64,000 nt of DNA, taken from NCBI GenBank assembly GCA_013286085.1, contig JABDGK010000002.1, positions 760-64,759 on the forward strand, given 5' to 3'. The translations under genes were made by a program, and so were the position numbers. The notes beneath the pieces were generated by a model. The model had not been told where the DNA came from. It saw only the letters and a program-made list of their open reading frames with translations, and did not search any database. Positions 54,057 through 62,885 of this stretch are shown one piece after another. Positions within the stretch are counted from its first letter, which is position 1; each line of letters opens with the position of its first letter. Source of the stretch: Gammaproteobacteria bacterium (GTDB taxonomy: Bacteria > Pseudomonadota > Gammaproteobacteria > DSM-16500).

Positions 54057-55463
54057 ATGCCCGAAATCAGTCTAACGGATCCATACATGAGAGCGCAGGT
54101 AGTAGATGCATATATGCGATCGGGTGGCGATCGACTAGTGTGGCGGTTTGGCATAGAACTTGCGGCAGATGTTTATAATAAGAGCCAAGAAGTTATTAAA
54201 GAAAAAGAGAAATTAGATTCGGCAAATAAAAAACAGAATGAAAATAAAGAATTTTTTAATCAACTCGCTATTTCAGGTGAACTTAAAATCCTTTTTATAG
54301 AAATTATGCTCGATGAAAGGCAACAAGAATTACGCGAAGAAGTTCGGCAAGATGTAGAACGAGCTGAAAAAGCATTTTACCAAGCACAACAAGAACAACA
54401 AACACAAATGCAACAAGTGAACGTTCAGCTAGATAAACCCATGGATCTAAATGCTATCGTCATTACTAGCGCCGTTAAAGCAATAGAAAAAAAGATTATG
54501 GAGCTAGACTCCAGAATTGAAAATATACATAAAAACTGGGGGAAAACCTGGGAAGAAGGACGCGACAAGTTTGCAGAAAAACTATCAAAAGATTTTGGTC
54601 GCGATCTTTTAGGTCCTGATCCCTCCAAAGAAACCAAAAAACATATAGAGAACGCTGAAAAAGCGGTCTCTGATAAAATAAAAAACATGGCTACGGATGA
54701 ACAATTAACAAAAATAACTTCCGAACAAGGACTTTCACTTTCAACACCTCAAAAAGCAGAACGTCGCACACTGATCATGGATATCATCATGTTTGGCGAA
54801 AGAAAAAATCTACTTGATAATCTAAAATCGAAAGATCCAGATAAAATTGGCATAAAGAACATTGCTCGAGATGCCGGAGGTGCTTATCGCAAAGAACTAA
54901 ATGCTGCCCATGATAGCGGTAACTTACCCGAATTAATGCAGCAGAAGGAAAAATTAGAAAAAGATTCTCGTGACCTTATAGCCACCATTGGCAATCCAAC
55001 ATTAGCATTTGAGCTGGAACAAACTAAAATCAATACCAACATACAGGCCCTGGAAAAAACCCTATTCGATACCACCATAAGAGAAACAAAAATGGAGCTA
55101 GGAAAAATTGGAATTAAAGAATCTGACGTTGATAGCATGTTAAAAACTATAGCAGAAAAAAACCCTAAATTTTTACCCGAAATAAAAGAGCGGATAGGAA
55201 ATATAGAAAGCAAAGACCCCAACGCAGTTGGTGCAGCCTATTCCGGTATATTGCGTGATTTACTAACCGAATTCAAAAAAGACCACACTGATATCGCAGT
55301 CATGAAGGCAGCAACAGCAATCACAAATAGCACAATAAAATATATTTCACCCAAATTAGATAAACTACATGAACAACGTGACATTCTTCAAGAAAAACAA
55401 GCTCAGCATAAAGCAGCACCGGACACACCTGAACACACGGCTACGGCTCCACGAATGAGTTAG
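54057..55463 (+). CDS. Orphan coiled-coil protein
   Basis: About 468 residues, nearly all predicted helix or coiled coil, rich in Lys, Glu and Gln (for example AEKAFYQAQQEQQTQMQQVN). It has no signal peptide and no recognised domain. The open frame reaches back to 53856, but I start at 54057 (MPEISLTDPYMRAQ): GGAG lies eight bases before, a TATAAT lies upstream, and the longer frame would overlap the divergent gene. The C-terminus is Pro/Thr/Ala-rich (PDTPEHTATAPRMS). It lies within a segment bounded by 21-bp direct repeats. A secreted host-interaction role is plausible but unproved. Confidence 0.75.
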   Translation: MPEISLTDPYMRAQVVDAYMRSGGDRLVWRFGIELAADVYNKSQEVIKEKEKLDSANKKQNENKEFFNQLAISGELKILFIEIMLDERQQELREEVRQDVERAEKAFYQAQQEQQTQMQQVNVQLDKPMDLNAIVITSAVKAIEKKIMELDSRIENIHKNWGKTWEEGRDKFAEKLSKDFGRDLLGPDPSKETKKHIENAEKAVSDKIKNMATDEQLTKITSEQGLSLSTPQKAERRTLIMDIIMFGERKNLLDNLKSKDPDKIGIKNIARDAGGAYRKELNAAHDSGNLPELMQQKEKLEKDSRDLIATIGNPTLAFELEQTKINTNIQALEKTLFDTTIRETKMELGKIGIKESDVDSMLKTIAEKNPKFLPEIKERIGNIESKDPNAVGAAYSGILRDLLTEFKKDHTDIAVMKAATAITNSTIKYISPKLDKLHEQRDILQEKQAQHKAAPDTPEHTATAPRMS

Positions 55464-55490
55464 TTGTGACACCGGGAGCCAAGCACTGAG

Positions 55491-55568
55491 GGATCCCACG
55501 AATTTTTTTATAGCAGGTTTTTTTAATTTTTTTGTGATAATCAGCACTAAAAAAATTCGTGGGGATCC
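55491..55568. repeat. Family F palindrome
   Basis: ggatcccacgaattttttta pairs with taaaaaaattcgtggggatc, one extra G apart, around a T-rich centre. A partial copy is at 2412-2437. This and the next two entries fill the 498-bp gap between 55463 and 55961; 55663-55840 between them shows no ORF or recognisable site. Confidence 0.85.
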
Positions 55569-55580
55569 GAAGCACCCCCC

Positions 55581-55662
55581 GCTTCGTCGTCCTGAAAAAC
55601 CTTACGCTCACTATTTTTTAACGAAGCCAATGCGCTATCACGTAAGGTTTATTCAGGATCCA
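55581..55662. repeat. Family G hairpin element, copy 1
   Basis: Conserved ends gcttcgtcgtcctgaaaaa and tttattcaggatcc pair with each other (tcctga/tcagga) and enclose a variable stem, here ccttacg/cgtaagg. Copy 2 lies inverted at 55841-55920. Confidence 0.82.
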
Positions 55663-55840
55663 TGAGCAGAGAGCATAACGTTCAAGATAATCTAATCTTA
55701 ATACTGCGCAGTTAGAAGACAAAATGAAGAGTTAAATCATACCTGCCGCCCATACCTACACCATTCAGATAATCCTATTAAAAATTCTAACGATCCATAT
55801 CAACATGAAAATAAAATTTTGCATTTATCTCTCCGCTCGT

Positions 55841-55920
55841 GGATCCTGAATAAACATTCCGCGTCAGCAGTGGGTTTTTTCTAAAAAACGCGAGCGGAAT
55901 ATTTTTCAGGACGACGAAGC
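55841..55920. repeat. Family G hairpin element, copy 2 (inverted)
   Basis: The ends are the same as in copy 1 in reverse orientation. The inner stem differs (cattccgcg pairing with cgcggaat-like bases), yet stays complementary. Confidence 0.82.
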
Positions 55921-55932
55921 TGAGGGATTTGT

Positions 55933-55953
55933 TATGAGTTGCTTCATGTCATT
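55933..55953. repeat. 21-bp direct repeat, copy 2
   Basis: Exact copy of 53855-53875, here 7 bp from the SodC-like stop codon. The two copies bound a 2078-bp period containing the coiled-coil gene and the palindrome cluster. Confidence 0.92.
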
Positions 55954-55960
55954 AACAACA

Positions 55961-56440
55961 TTAAGAAGCAATCACCCCACACGCGATTCGAGACTCTTCA
56001 TCCCCTTTCTTATTGGCATCAATAATCAGCGTGCGATTCTTAAGTTCCGTCAAATCCAGAATACGCGGCGCTAAAACTGAAAAATTCGCTGTGCCATCGG
56101 ATGCAACATACAACTTCGGCAAATCACCTAAATGCCCATGCGAATTGTAAGGTCCAAGATGCTTATTGGTATGGAAAGGATCTAAATCGCCGCCAGCAGC
56201 CTGACCGTAATGATCACAGGAAGCATTTTCATGGATATCAAAATCATGTAGCCCAGGTGTTAAGCCGTGCAAAGTGGGTTCAAACAATAAGCCATAATCT
56301 GTTTGTGTAATATGAACCGAACCAATTAACTTACCCTGTCCTGTAGCCGTAGTCAAATACACAGGAACAAACACATCATTCGCTGCCACCGCAACAGTCG
56401 TTACACAAAAAATCAATAAAAAACTTAAAATTCGTAACAC
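55961..56440 (-). CDS. Cu,Zn superoxide dismutase-like protein lacking most copper ligands
   Basis: The 159-residue SodC-family protein has signal peptide MLRILSFLLIFCVTTVAVAA. I use the GTG at 56440 with AAGGAG six bases upstream; the longer frame runs into a repeat. The family layout is clear: LHxFxIHENASC, AAGGxLDPFHTNKHLGP, GHLGDLP and SRIACGVI with the disulfide cysteines (75 and 154). But three copper-ligand His are Asp: FD at 68, GGD at 85 (the bridging His) and IID at 141. His70 and the zinc-side H94, H103 and D106 remain. Normal dismutase activity is unlikely; a zinc-binding or structural role is possible. Confidence 0.88.
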   Translation of the reverse strand: MLRILSFLLIFCVTTVAVAANDVFVPVYLTTATGQGKLIGSVHITQTDYGLLFEPTLHGLTPGLHDFDIHENASCDHYGQAAGGDLDPFHTNKHLGPYNSHGHLGDLPKLYVASDGTANFSVLAPRILDLTELKNRTLIIDANKKGDEESRIACGVIAS

Positions 56441-56467
56441 AACAAACTCCTTATAAAATTTCTGAAA

Positions 56468-56523
56468 GTGCAGCATGTCCACAAAAATATTCGGTGGACA
56501 CGCTGCGCTTTGTCCACCCTACG
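56468..56523. repeat. Family A palindrome, partial copy
   Basis: The right arm ggtggacacgctgcgctttg through ccctacg is identical to 24402-24431 or nearly so; the left side (gcagcatgtccac) is a shortened and altered arm. It lies 4 bp from the stop codon of the next orphan gene. Confidence 0.85.
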
Positions 56524-56526
56524 ATG

Positions 56527-57198
56527 CTACTGTAACGGTCTATATTGTTGATCAGAATCTTGAATCTGCATCTGATCATCTAACCCCTCATCATTTGAGC
56601 TACTACAGGGACATTTTAGTGAAGACCACCATAAACTCAAGCGTTGTCCTGCAGTATATTGCGGAGCTTGTAATGTTTTAAAGCTCTCATAATTAATAGT
56701 TTTTTCAACATTAGATTTAGGGGTACTGAGCTGTCCTGCAGTAGGTTGCTGAGCATGCAATGTTTTAAGGCCCACATAATCACCCGCATTAGGTTTAGAG
56801 GCGCTGGCAATACTTACATTCCAGTTATTCTCTTGGCAAAATCGAACAGCGTCTTGATGACGTGCACCAAACTTTGCTTCTATTAACTTCTTTCGTTCAC
56901 CCTCTAATTGCTCTTTATGCCTAGCTACTTTCTCATCAATTTTTATATTGGTGCTCACTTGCCCGGCTTGCACATTACCATTTTTAATACTGTGATACTG
57001 ACTATCTTTTCCATCAATGTATTCCTGCGCCTGATTGATTGCTTGAACCCATAAACTTAAATCATCATCGCCGTGAGTATATCCATATAACTCTTGGCCG
57101 TACTGAATTAACTCCATACAAGAAGAACTAAATGGATGCATACCATCCCAATGCTCTCGTTTTTCTTTTAAACGAGCTATTAACCATCGTGAATCCAT
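56527..57198 (-). CDS. Orphan protein with a short internal tandem repeat
   Basis: The 223-residue protein has no recognised family or signal peptide. The N-terminal half is helical and charged (EKVARHKEQLEGERKKLIEA). The C-terminal half holds two related units of about 35 residues: YVGLKTLHAQQPTAGQLS and YESFKTLQAPQYTAGQRLS. A Cys pair (KCPCSSS) lies near the end and the tail is acidic and Gln-rich. It may be a secreted host-interaction protein; this is inference from its setting. Confidence 0.68.
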   Translation of the reverse strand: MDSRWLIARLKEKREHWDGMHPFSSSCMELIQYGQELYGYTHGDDDLSLWVQAINQAQEYIDGKDSQYHSIKNGNVQAGQVSTNIKIDEKVARHKEQLEGERKKLIEAKFGARHQDAVRFCQENNWNVSIASASKPNAGDYVGLKTLHAQQPTAGQLSTPKSNVEKTINYESFKTLQAPQYTAGQRLSLWWSSLKCPCSSSNDEGLDDQMQIQDSDQQYRPLQ

Positions 57199-57253
57199 TT
57201 TACTCTCCTCAAGTGAGTATAATGCCTGCTAAAAATAAAATTAATTAACTCTG

Positions 57254-57553
57254 TTATAACATCTGAGTAACACCAGAAACCGAGAGAATTGATGATAAAT
57301 GCGCGGGAATATTCGTAAACTGAATAGGCTTATTCTCTTGCTTCGCATACTTTAACCATTCAAGCAACAATGCCACACCAGCACTATCACTACTAGTAAC
57401 TTTCGCCAAATCAAAATTCAATATGGAATAACCAGACAACCGTGGCAAACTGTCTTTCCACAATTTAGGAACGGTTGTGAAATTGAGTTCGCCACTTACT
57501 ACAATTAAAATTTGCTGAAAATCAATACCAGCGACATCTGTCATAATTTTCAA
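57254..57553 (-). CDS. mlaB: STAS-domain protein MlaB
   Basis: The 99-residue cytoplasmic STAS protein binds the ATPase MlaF and stabilises the MlaFEDB transporter. STAS features: LIVVSGELNFTTVPKLWKDS-like first half, LNFDLAKVTSSDSAGVALLLEWL with the conserved Ser/Asp loop, then FTNIPAHLSSILSVSGV. It directly follows mlaC and is the last gene of the mla run. Confidence 0.93.
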   Translation of the reverse strand: MKIMTDVAGIDFQQILIVVSGELNFTTVPKLWKDSLPRLSGYSILNFDLAKVTSSDSAGVALLLEWLKYAKQENKPIQFTNIPAHLSSILSVSGVTQML

Positions 57554-58186
57554 TTACTCTGAACTAGAATTAGAATTATGTGAATTCAATTTATTGATTA
57601 ATGCTTGAATATCACCTTGTGACAATTGATCAGCAAACTGTGAACGAAAACTTTCAAGCATGCTCACACCTTCAACGGATAAGTCATACAACTTCCATTC
57701 GGAACCCGCATTAATTAGCTTATAGTTGACAGAAATAGATGGACCATCTGGACGTTCAATCGCGCTATTCACTTGCACAGAACTTTTGCCTGCATAACCA
57801 CCGCGTACAGGATAAAAATGCACGGTCTGATCGTTATAATTGGCTAAAGCAGACGCATAGGTGTGCACCAATAACGTGGTAAACGCGCTTTTAAATTCAC
57901 TCAATTGTGAAGACGTTGCACTGTTCCATACTTTGGGAGGCAATACACGCTTCGCCATGTAATCAACATCTGCATGCGGCACCACAATGCGATCTGCGAG
58001 TGAGTACACTAACGATGGGTTATCTTTCAATGTTGTTTTATTCGCTTTTAATTCAGAAATCAACTGATCCGCAATCGAGTTTAGTTCAGCAACGGGATCA
58101 GAAGCAGCAAAGCAAGGCACCGCTGTTAGCAAAGACCATAACAATACAGTAATAAAGCTAAACGCACGTATATTAATTATTTTCAT
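57554..58186 (-). CDS. mlaC: Phospholipid-binding periplasmic protein MlaC
   Basis: It shuttles phospholipid between the outer-membrane complex and MlaFEDB. Signal peptide residues 1-27 (ending PCFAA), then the MlaC fold with YMAKRVLPPKVWNSATSSQL, FKSAFTTLLVHTYASAL and WKLYDLSVEGVSMLESFRSQF. The length of 210 residues is normal. It overlaps mlaD by 14 bp. Confidence 0.94.
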   Translation of the reverse strand: MKIINIRAFSFITVLLWSLLTAVPCFAASDPVAELNSIADQLISELKANKTTLKDNPSLVYSLADRIVVPHADVDYMAKRVLPPKVWNSATSSQLSEFKSAFTTLLVHTYASALANYNDQTVHFYPVRGGYAGKSSVQVNSAIERPDGPSISVNYKLINAGSEWKLYDLSVEGVSMLESFRSQFADQLSQGDIQALINKLNSHNSNSSSE

Positions 58187-58799
58187 GTAACGTTACCTCC
58201 GTTTTGGGTTTTTCCAGTTTTGGGGTACCACTGACTGGTGCTATAGTTGCTTTGGGTTTTTCGGTCTTGTTTTCTGAACTCGCCGTTGTATTCTCTGCTG
58301 GCTTCTCAGTACTGCTTGTTGACGCCGTCGCTTTGTCGGAAGAATTACTCAACTTATATATCAATTGGCCAATTAGCTTCTCTAATATCATAGCAGAATG
58401 CGTCTCTTGAAACTCACTGCCATTCTTTAAAAAAGTCTGGCTATACATCGGTGTAATCGCCACATAGTTATCGCCTAACAGTCCTGCTGTTAAAATCCCC
58501 GCCGACGAATCATCAGGGATTTCATTAAAACGTGAATTAATATGCAGCGTTACAACGGCTTTAAATGTACTGGGATCCAAAACAATAGATGAAACTTCGC
58601 CGACTAAAACGCCGCCTACTTTAACAGGCGAGCGCACTTTGAGTTGGCCAATATCATCAAAAGACGCGCTCACATCATAACCTGCTGGTTTAAAGAAGCT
58701 GGTTAACCCGCTGACTTTAAATGCTAACAGCAACAACGCCATGATCGCTGCTAATAAAAATAATCCGACAAAACTTTCAATTGTGCGTTGCGATAACAT
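58173..58799 (-). CDS. mlaD: MCE-domain protein MlaD
   Basis: One N-terminal membrane helix (residues about 10-28), then the MCE domain (YDVSASFDDIGQLKVRSPVK, VGGVLVGEVSSIVLD, SSAGILTAGLLGDNYVAITP), which forms a hexameric ring that carries lipid. The C-terminal 55 residues are Thr/Glu/Lys/Pro-rich and longer than usual. It lies directly after mlaE. Confidence 0.95.
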   Translation of the reverse strand: MLSQRTIESFVGLFLLAAIMALLLLAFKVSGLTSFFKPAGYDVSASFDDIGQLKVRSPVKVGGVLVGEVSSIVLDPSTFKAVVTLHINSRFNEIPDDSSAGILTAGLLGDNYVAITPMYSQTFLKNGSEFQETHSAMILEKLIGQLIYKLSNSSDKATASTSSTEKPAENTTASSENKTEKPKATIAPVSGTPKLEKPKTEVTLHENN

Positions 58800-59582
58800 T
58801 TACCAGCCTCCAATCATCATCGCGGTTAATACGAAATCCAATCCCAATATAGCTAATGAAGAATATACCACACTCCGCGTTGTCGCTCCGGCAATCCCTG
58901 CCGATGTTGGCGTCGCTTCGTAACCTTGAAATACAGCAATCCAAATCACAACCAAACCAAATACAATACTTTTAAGGATGCCGTTAATTACATCGGCATG
59001 AAAATCAACAGATGTTTGCATATTGGACCAAAAAGCACCGGCATCCAACCCCAACCATTTCACCCCCACCAAATAAGCACCGTAGATAGCTACTGTGTTA
59101 AATATCATGGTTAATAACGGCATGGAAAAAAAACCGCCCCACAAGCGCGGTGAAATAACCCGCTGCAAAGGATCCACTGCCATCATTTCCATACTCGATA
59201 ATTGCTCTGTGGCTTTCATCAAACCAATTTCAGCGGTCACTGCTGAACCTGCACGACCCGCAAACAATAAAGCCGTTACAACAGGCCCCAATTCGCGTGT
59301 AACACTGAGCGCGACTAAAGGCCCTAATTGCTGTGCCGCACCAAATTTAGCGAGTGTATGATAACCTTGCAAAGCGACTACCATACCAATAAATAATCCT
59401 GACACCACAATAATTAATAACGATAACACACCTTCCGCATAGACTTGTTGCAGAGTCAGTGGTAAACCTTTTTTAACATTTGGCACACGAAAAATAACAC
59501 GAAACAGCAGTAAACCTGCCTTACCTAATTGTTCTAATGTATCGATTCCCCAGCGTCCAAGCGCTGTGATATGCGTCATCAT
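58800..59582 (-). CDS. mlaE: Phospholipid transporter permease MlaE
   Basis: The 260-residue inner-membrane permease has about five hydrophobic helices. Family signatures: [61 protein letters not shown] and [16 protein letters not shown]. It overlaps mlaF by 4 bp and touches mlaD. Confidence 0.96.
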   Translation of the reverse strand: MMTHITALGRWGIDTLEQLGKAGLLLFRVIFRVPNVKKGLPLTLQQVYAEGVLSLLIIVVSGLFIGMVVALQGYHTLAKFGAAQQLGPLVALSVTRELGPVVTALLFAGRAGSAVTAEIGLMKATEQLSSMEMMAVDPLQRVISPRLWGGFFSMPLLTMIFNTVAIYGAYLVGVKWLGLDAGAFWSNMQTSVDFHADVINGILKSIVFGLVVIWIAVFQGYEATPTSAGIAGATTRSVVYSSLAILGLDFVLTAMMIGGW

Positions 59583-60382
59583 GTTACGATGCCCTCTAAC
59601 AAATCCTGATTGAATGCCTTAGCAGGATAATGAAATGGTACTGGTCCATCTGGCAGTCCATCCAGAAATTGTCGTAATTGCGCCGCTTTATTTTGATCAA
59701 TTGCATCGGGTGTGCCATGGCCAATCACTTTACCGTTAGCAATCACATAAACATAATCAGCAATACTTAAGGTTTCTGTGACGTCATGAGAAACAATCAC
59801 GCTCGTTAATCCCAATGCATCATTGAGGGTTCTGATTAGCTTTACCAATACGCCCATTGAGATAGGATCCTGGCCTGATAGCGGCTCATCATACATAATC
59901 AACTGCGGATCTAACGCGATCGCACGCGCCAAGGCCACTCGCCGTGACATCCCACCAGACAGTTCGCTCGGCATTAAGTCACGCGCACCGCGTAAACCAA
60001 CCATTTCCAATTTGATTAAGACCAAGCTACGAATCATGTCATCGGATAATTTGGTATGCTCGCGCAAAGGAAAAGCAATATTTTCAAATACATTTAGATG
60101 GGTGAATAAGCCGCCACTCTGGAATAACATGCCCATTTTCTTACGCAGCTTGAATAACAATTTACGGGATAATGTGTGTACATTTTGACCTGAAACAGTG
60201 ATTTTACCCTGATCTGGTCGCAGTTGACCACCAATAAGACGCAATAATGTCGTTTTACCCGTACCACTTGGCCCCATAATAGCCGTCACCTTCCCTGCGG
60301 GGATAACAATATCCACACCATCAAAAATGGCGCGGCCATTGCGCTGGAAGTGTACATTGCTTATTTCCACTAAATTAGTCAT
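59579..60382 (-). CDS. mlaF: Phospholipid transporter ATPase MlaF
   Basis: The ABC ATPase of the Mla system, 267 residues. Walker A is [16 protein letters not shown], the signature is [19 protein letters not shown], Walker B is [13 protein letters not shown] and the switch His is [16 protein letters not shown]. First gene of mlaFEDCB. The Mla system keeps phospholipids out of the outer leaflet. Confidence 0.96.
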   Translation of the reverse strand: MTNLVEISNVHFQRNGRAIFDGVDIVIPAGKVTAIMGPSGTGKTTLLRLIGGQLRPDQGKITVSGQNVHTLSRKLLFKLRKKMGMLFQSGGLFTHLNVFENIAFPLREHTKLSDDMIRSLVLIKLEMVGLRGARDLMPSELSGGMSRRVALARAIALDPQLIMYDEPLSGQDPISMGVLVKLIRTLNDALGLTSVIVSHDVTETLSIADYVYVIANGKVIGHGTPDAIDQNKAAQLRQFLDGLPDGPVPFHYPAKAFNQDLLEGIVT

Positions 60383-60400
60383 GTATTGATAATTTTTATT

Positions 60401-60652
60401 TTAAGAGTGATGGGCCACATTATGTGGTGCCAAAGGAATAATAAACCAAGCAACGCCGTAGAGTGTTATCAGCAATAATGATGGCAATAAAATACCACCT
60501 ACTATCATGAATATAAAGGAAAAAATGACAAAAAAGAGCCGCGCCCAAGTAGCATCTATATGAAAAAATTCGGCTATCCCCGCAAGGACGCCCGCAATAC
60601 GCCGGTCCTCACGAGAGCGATATAAGCGCCTTGGCTCTTGAGTAGTTCTCAT
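60401..60652 (-). CDS. PspC-domain membrane protein
   Basis: The 83-residue protein consists of one PspC domain: RLYRSREDRRIAGVLAGIAE, then FHIDATWARLFFVIFSF and two membrane helices. Such proteins are linked to envelope stress. It lies 18 bp upstream of mlaF on the same strand and may be cotranscribed with the mla operon. Confidence 0.87.
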   Translation of the reverse strand: MRTTQEPRRLYRSREDRRIAGVLAGIAEFFHIDATWARLFFVIFSFIFMIVGGILLPSLLLITLYGVAWFIIPLAPHNVAHHS

Positions 60653-60794
60653 CTGGATCCTTTCTGTTGATTTTCTATCAAAAATACGTCTTCTATCATA
60701 ATATATTCAGCCCAATGAGAACAATGATAAAAAATTTTTCCTTATATGGGTAAAGCCAGGTAAAATACCCTGTTATCGAATTCTCTAATAAGGT

Positions 60795-61781
60795 ATGGAA
60801 ATGCAAGATCAAGATATTGAAAAAATTTGCGAGCTCGGTCGTGCTGTTATTGAAACAGAAGCGAATACCATTCAAGCGCTAGCAAAGCGCATTGACCATC
60901 AGTTTGCGCGCGCATGCCATTATCTATTGGACTGCAAAGGACGCATTATTGTCATGGGTATGGGAAAATCCGGCCACATCGGCAAAAAAATTGCTGCGAC
61001 ATTTGCCAGCACTGGCAGCCCTGCTTTTTTCGTTCACCCTGGCGAAGCTAAACACGGTGACTTTGGGATGATTACACGCACCGATGTGGTATTAGCACTG
61101 TCTAATTCCGGGGAAACAGAAGAATTGTTATCTATCCTCCCTTTTATTAAACGCTTGGATATACCACTTATTTCAGTGACGGGTCGGCCACAATCAACCC
61201 TAGCTCAATCAGCCAATATAAATCTCGATATCAGCGTTGAGAAAGAAGCGTGTCCGCTAGGCTTAGCGCCCACTGCCAGTACCACCGCCACACTCGTCAT
61301 GGGCGATGCGCTAGCCATTTCATTATTGCAAAAACGCGGCTTTACCGCAGAAGATTTCGCCCTGTCTCATCCAGGCGGTACGATTGGTCGACGCTTATTA
61401 TTAAAAGTCGATGAAATTATGATAACCGGTGATGCTATCCCAAAAGTCGATTTCAATGGTTTCTTAAAAAATGCGCTAATGGAAATCACGCAAAAAAAAT
61501 TAGGCATGACCACCATTATTAATGAAAAAGGGGAATTAGCCGGTATTTTTACTGATGGTGATGTACGTCGTGCATTTGATAATAATGCCGATGTTCATAA
61601 AACAGTAATCAATCATATTATGACTAAAAACCCAAAAGTCATTCGCCCGGGTATTCTCGCAGCAGAAGCGCTACACATCATGGAAACGCATAAAATTACG
61701 GCTCTCATTGTAACGAATGAACAAAACAACCCTATTGGCATCGTTCATTTACATGACATCCTACGCGCTGGAGTCATGTAG
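60795..61781 (+). CDS. kdsD: D-arabinose 5-phosphate isomerase
   Basis: It converts ribulose 5-phosphate to arabinose 5-phosphate for Kdo synthesis. SIS domain (GRIIVMGMGKSGHIGKKIAA, SNSGETEELLSILP, CPLGLAPTASTT) followed by two CBS domains (from about residue 210). The length of 328 residues is normal. kdsC starts within its stop codon. Confidence 0.96.
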   Translation: MEMQDQDIEKICELGRAVIETEANTIQALAKRIDHQFARACHYLLDCKGRIIVMGMGKSGHIGKKIAATFASTGSPAFFVHPGEAKHGDFGMITRTDVVLALSNSGETEELLSILPFIKRLDIPLISVTGRPQSTLAQSANINLDISVEKEACPLGLAPTASTTATLVMGDALAISLLQKRGFTAEDFALSHPGGTIGRRLLLKVDEIMITGDAIPKVDFNGFLKNALMEITQKKLGMTTIINEKGELAGIFTDGDVRRAFDNNADVHKTVINHIMTKNPKVIRPGILAAEALHIMETHKITALIVTNEQNNPIGIVHLHDILRAGVM

Positions 61782-62308
61782 TGGAAAAAATTCTCGAAAA
61801 AGCCAAACAAGTCCGATTAGTCATTTTTGATGTCGATGGTGTTCTGACGAATGGCACCTTGATTTATGGACCCAATGGCACCGAATCGAAAATGTTTCAT
61901 GCTCATGATGGCATGGGCATGCGCCTCTTATTAAAAAGTGGCATTGATATTGCCATCATTACCGCGCGCAGTTCCGATGTTGTCACCAAGCGCATGCAAG
62001 ATTTAGAAGTCAAATATGTTTATCAAGGTTGCAGAGATAAAATCATTGCTTATGATGAATTAAAACAAAAACTCAAGATCAACGATCATGAAATTGCCTA
62101 CGTTGGCGATGATTTACCTGACCTGCCTGTCTTGCGTCGCGTCGGCTTAGGAATTACCGTGCCGAATGCACCGCAAATTATGCAACAATACGCCATGTGG
62201 ACGACCGAAAAAAAAGGCGGCAAAGGTGCCGCTCGTGAAGTGTGTGACCTGATTATGCAAGCACGTGGCAGTTACGAAAAAACGATTAACACCTATTTAG
62301 AAAGGTAA
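61781..62308 (+). CDS. kdsC: 3-deoxy-D-manno-octulosonate 8-phosphate phosphatase
   Basis: A HAD-family phosphatase releasing Kdo from Kdo 8-phosphate. Motif I is IFDVDGVLTNG with both Asp, motif II is IITARSSD, motif IV is YVGDDLPDLPVL. GTG start overlapping the kdsD stop (tagtgg), typical of coupled translation. 175 residues. Confidence 0.96.
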   Translation: MEKILEKAKQVRLVIFDVDGVLTNGTLIYGPNGTESKMFHAHDGMGMRLLLKSGIDIAIITARSSDVVTKRMQDLEVKYVYQGCRDKIIAYDELKQKLKINDHEIAYVGDDLPDLPVLRRVGLGITVPNAPQIMQQYAMWTTEKKGGKGAAREVCDLIMQARGSYEKTINTYLER

Positions 62309-62315
62309 TCTTGCT

Positions 62316-62885
62316 TTGCTAACACTAAAGAATACCACAATTAGCCTATTAACTCTCTGTGCGCTTGGACTAAGCGTTTGGTCTATCATGCTGGCCAACC
62401 CACCTCACACGAATATCTCACAAGATGACCCCAAAAAACCGGATTCATTTATGCAAGATGTCGTGGCAACATTTTATAATAAAGATGGCACACCATCGCT
62501 CAAACTCGTCACCCCAAAAATGATTCACTATCCTGAAAACAATATGATGCACATTGTGACACCACGCGTCACTGTTTTCCGAAATTCACCACAACCTTGG
62601 TATATCGATTCGGATTATGCTAATGCTAAAAATGGCATCGATGAAATTCTTTTTTGGAGTAACGTTCATATTCATCATCCATCTGACATCGAAAACCCAG
62701 CGACATCATTACACACAGCATCATTAACTATTTTTCCTACTCAAAAAATTGCGTCTACCAATGACCCCGTCACGTTTATCCAACCAGATACAACGGTACA
62801 CGCCATTGGTATGCAAGCGAATTTTGATTTAGGCACAATAAAATTACTTTCACAGGCAAAAGGTGAGTATGCGCCTAAATCCTAG
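62316..62885 (+). CDS. lptC: LPS export protein LptC
   Basis: It has one N-terminal membrane helix (about residues 9-27) and a periplasmic beta-jellyroll that takes LPS from LptBFG and passes it to LptA. MHIVTPRVTVFRNSPQPWYI and FWSNVHIHHP fit the family. A TTG start is used, with AAAGG about ten bases before it; no ATG is available near the N-terminus. It overlaps lptA. Confidence 0.9.
   Translation: MLTLKNTTISLLTLCALGLSVWSIMLANPPHTNISQDDPKKPDSFMQDVVATFYNKDGTPSLKLVTPKMIHYPENNMMHIVTPRVTVFRNSPQPWYIDSDYANAKNGIDEILFWSNVHIHHPSDIENPATSLHTASLTIFPTQKIASTNDPVTFIQPDTTVHAIGMQANFDLGTIKLLSQAKGEYAPKS

Noticed and set aside
55581..55920. Integron attC sites
   Set aside because: The elements have hairpin form and constant ends, but I do not see the standard core site sequences or an integrase gene in the window.
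56441..56482. Longer start for the SodC-like gene
   Set aside because: It runs into the family A repeat and places hydrophilic residues before the signal peptide; the GTG with AAGGAG fits better.
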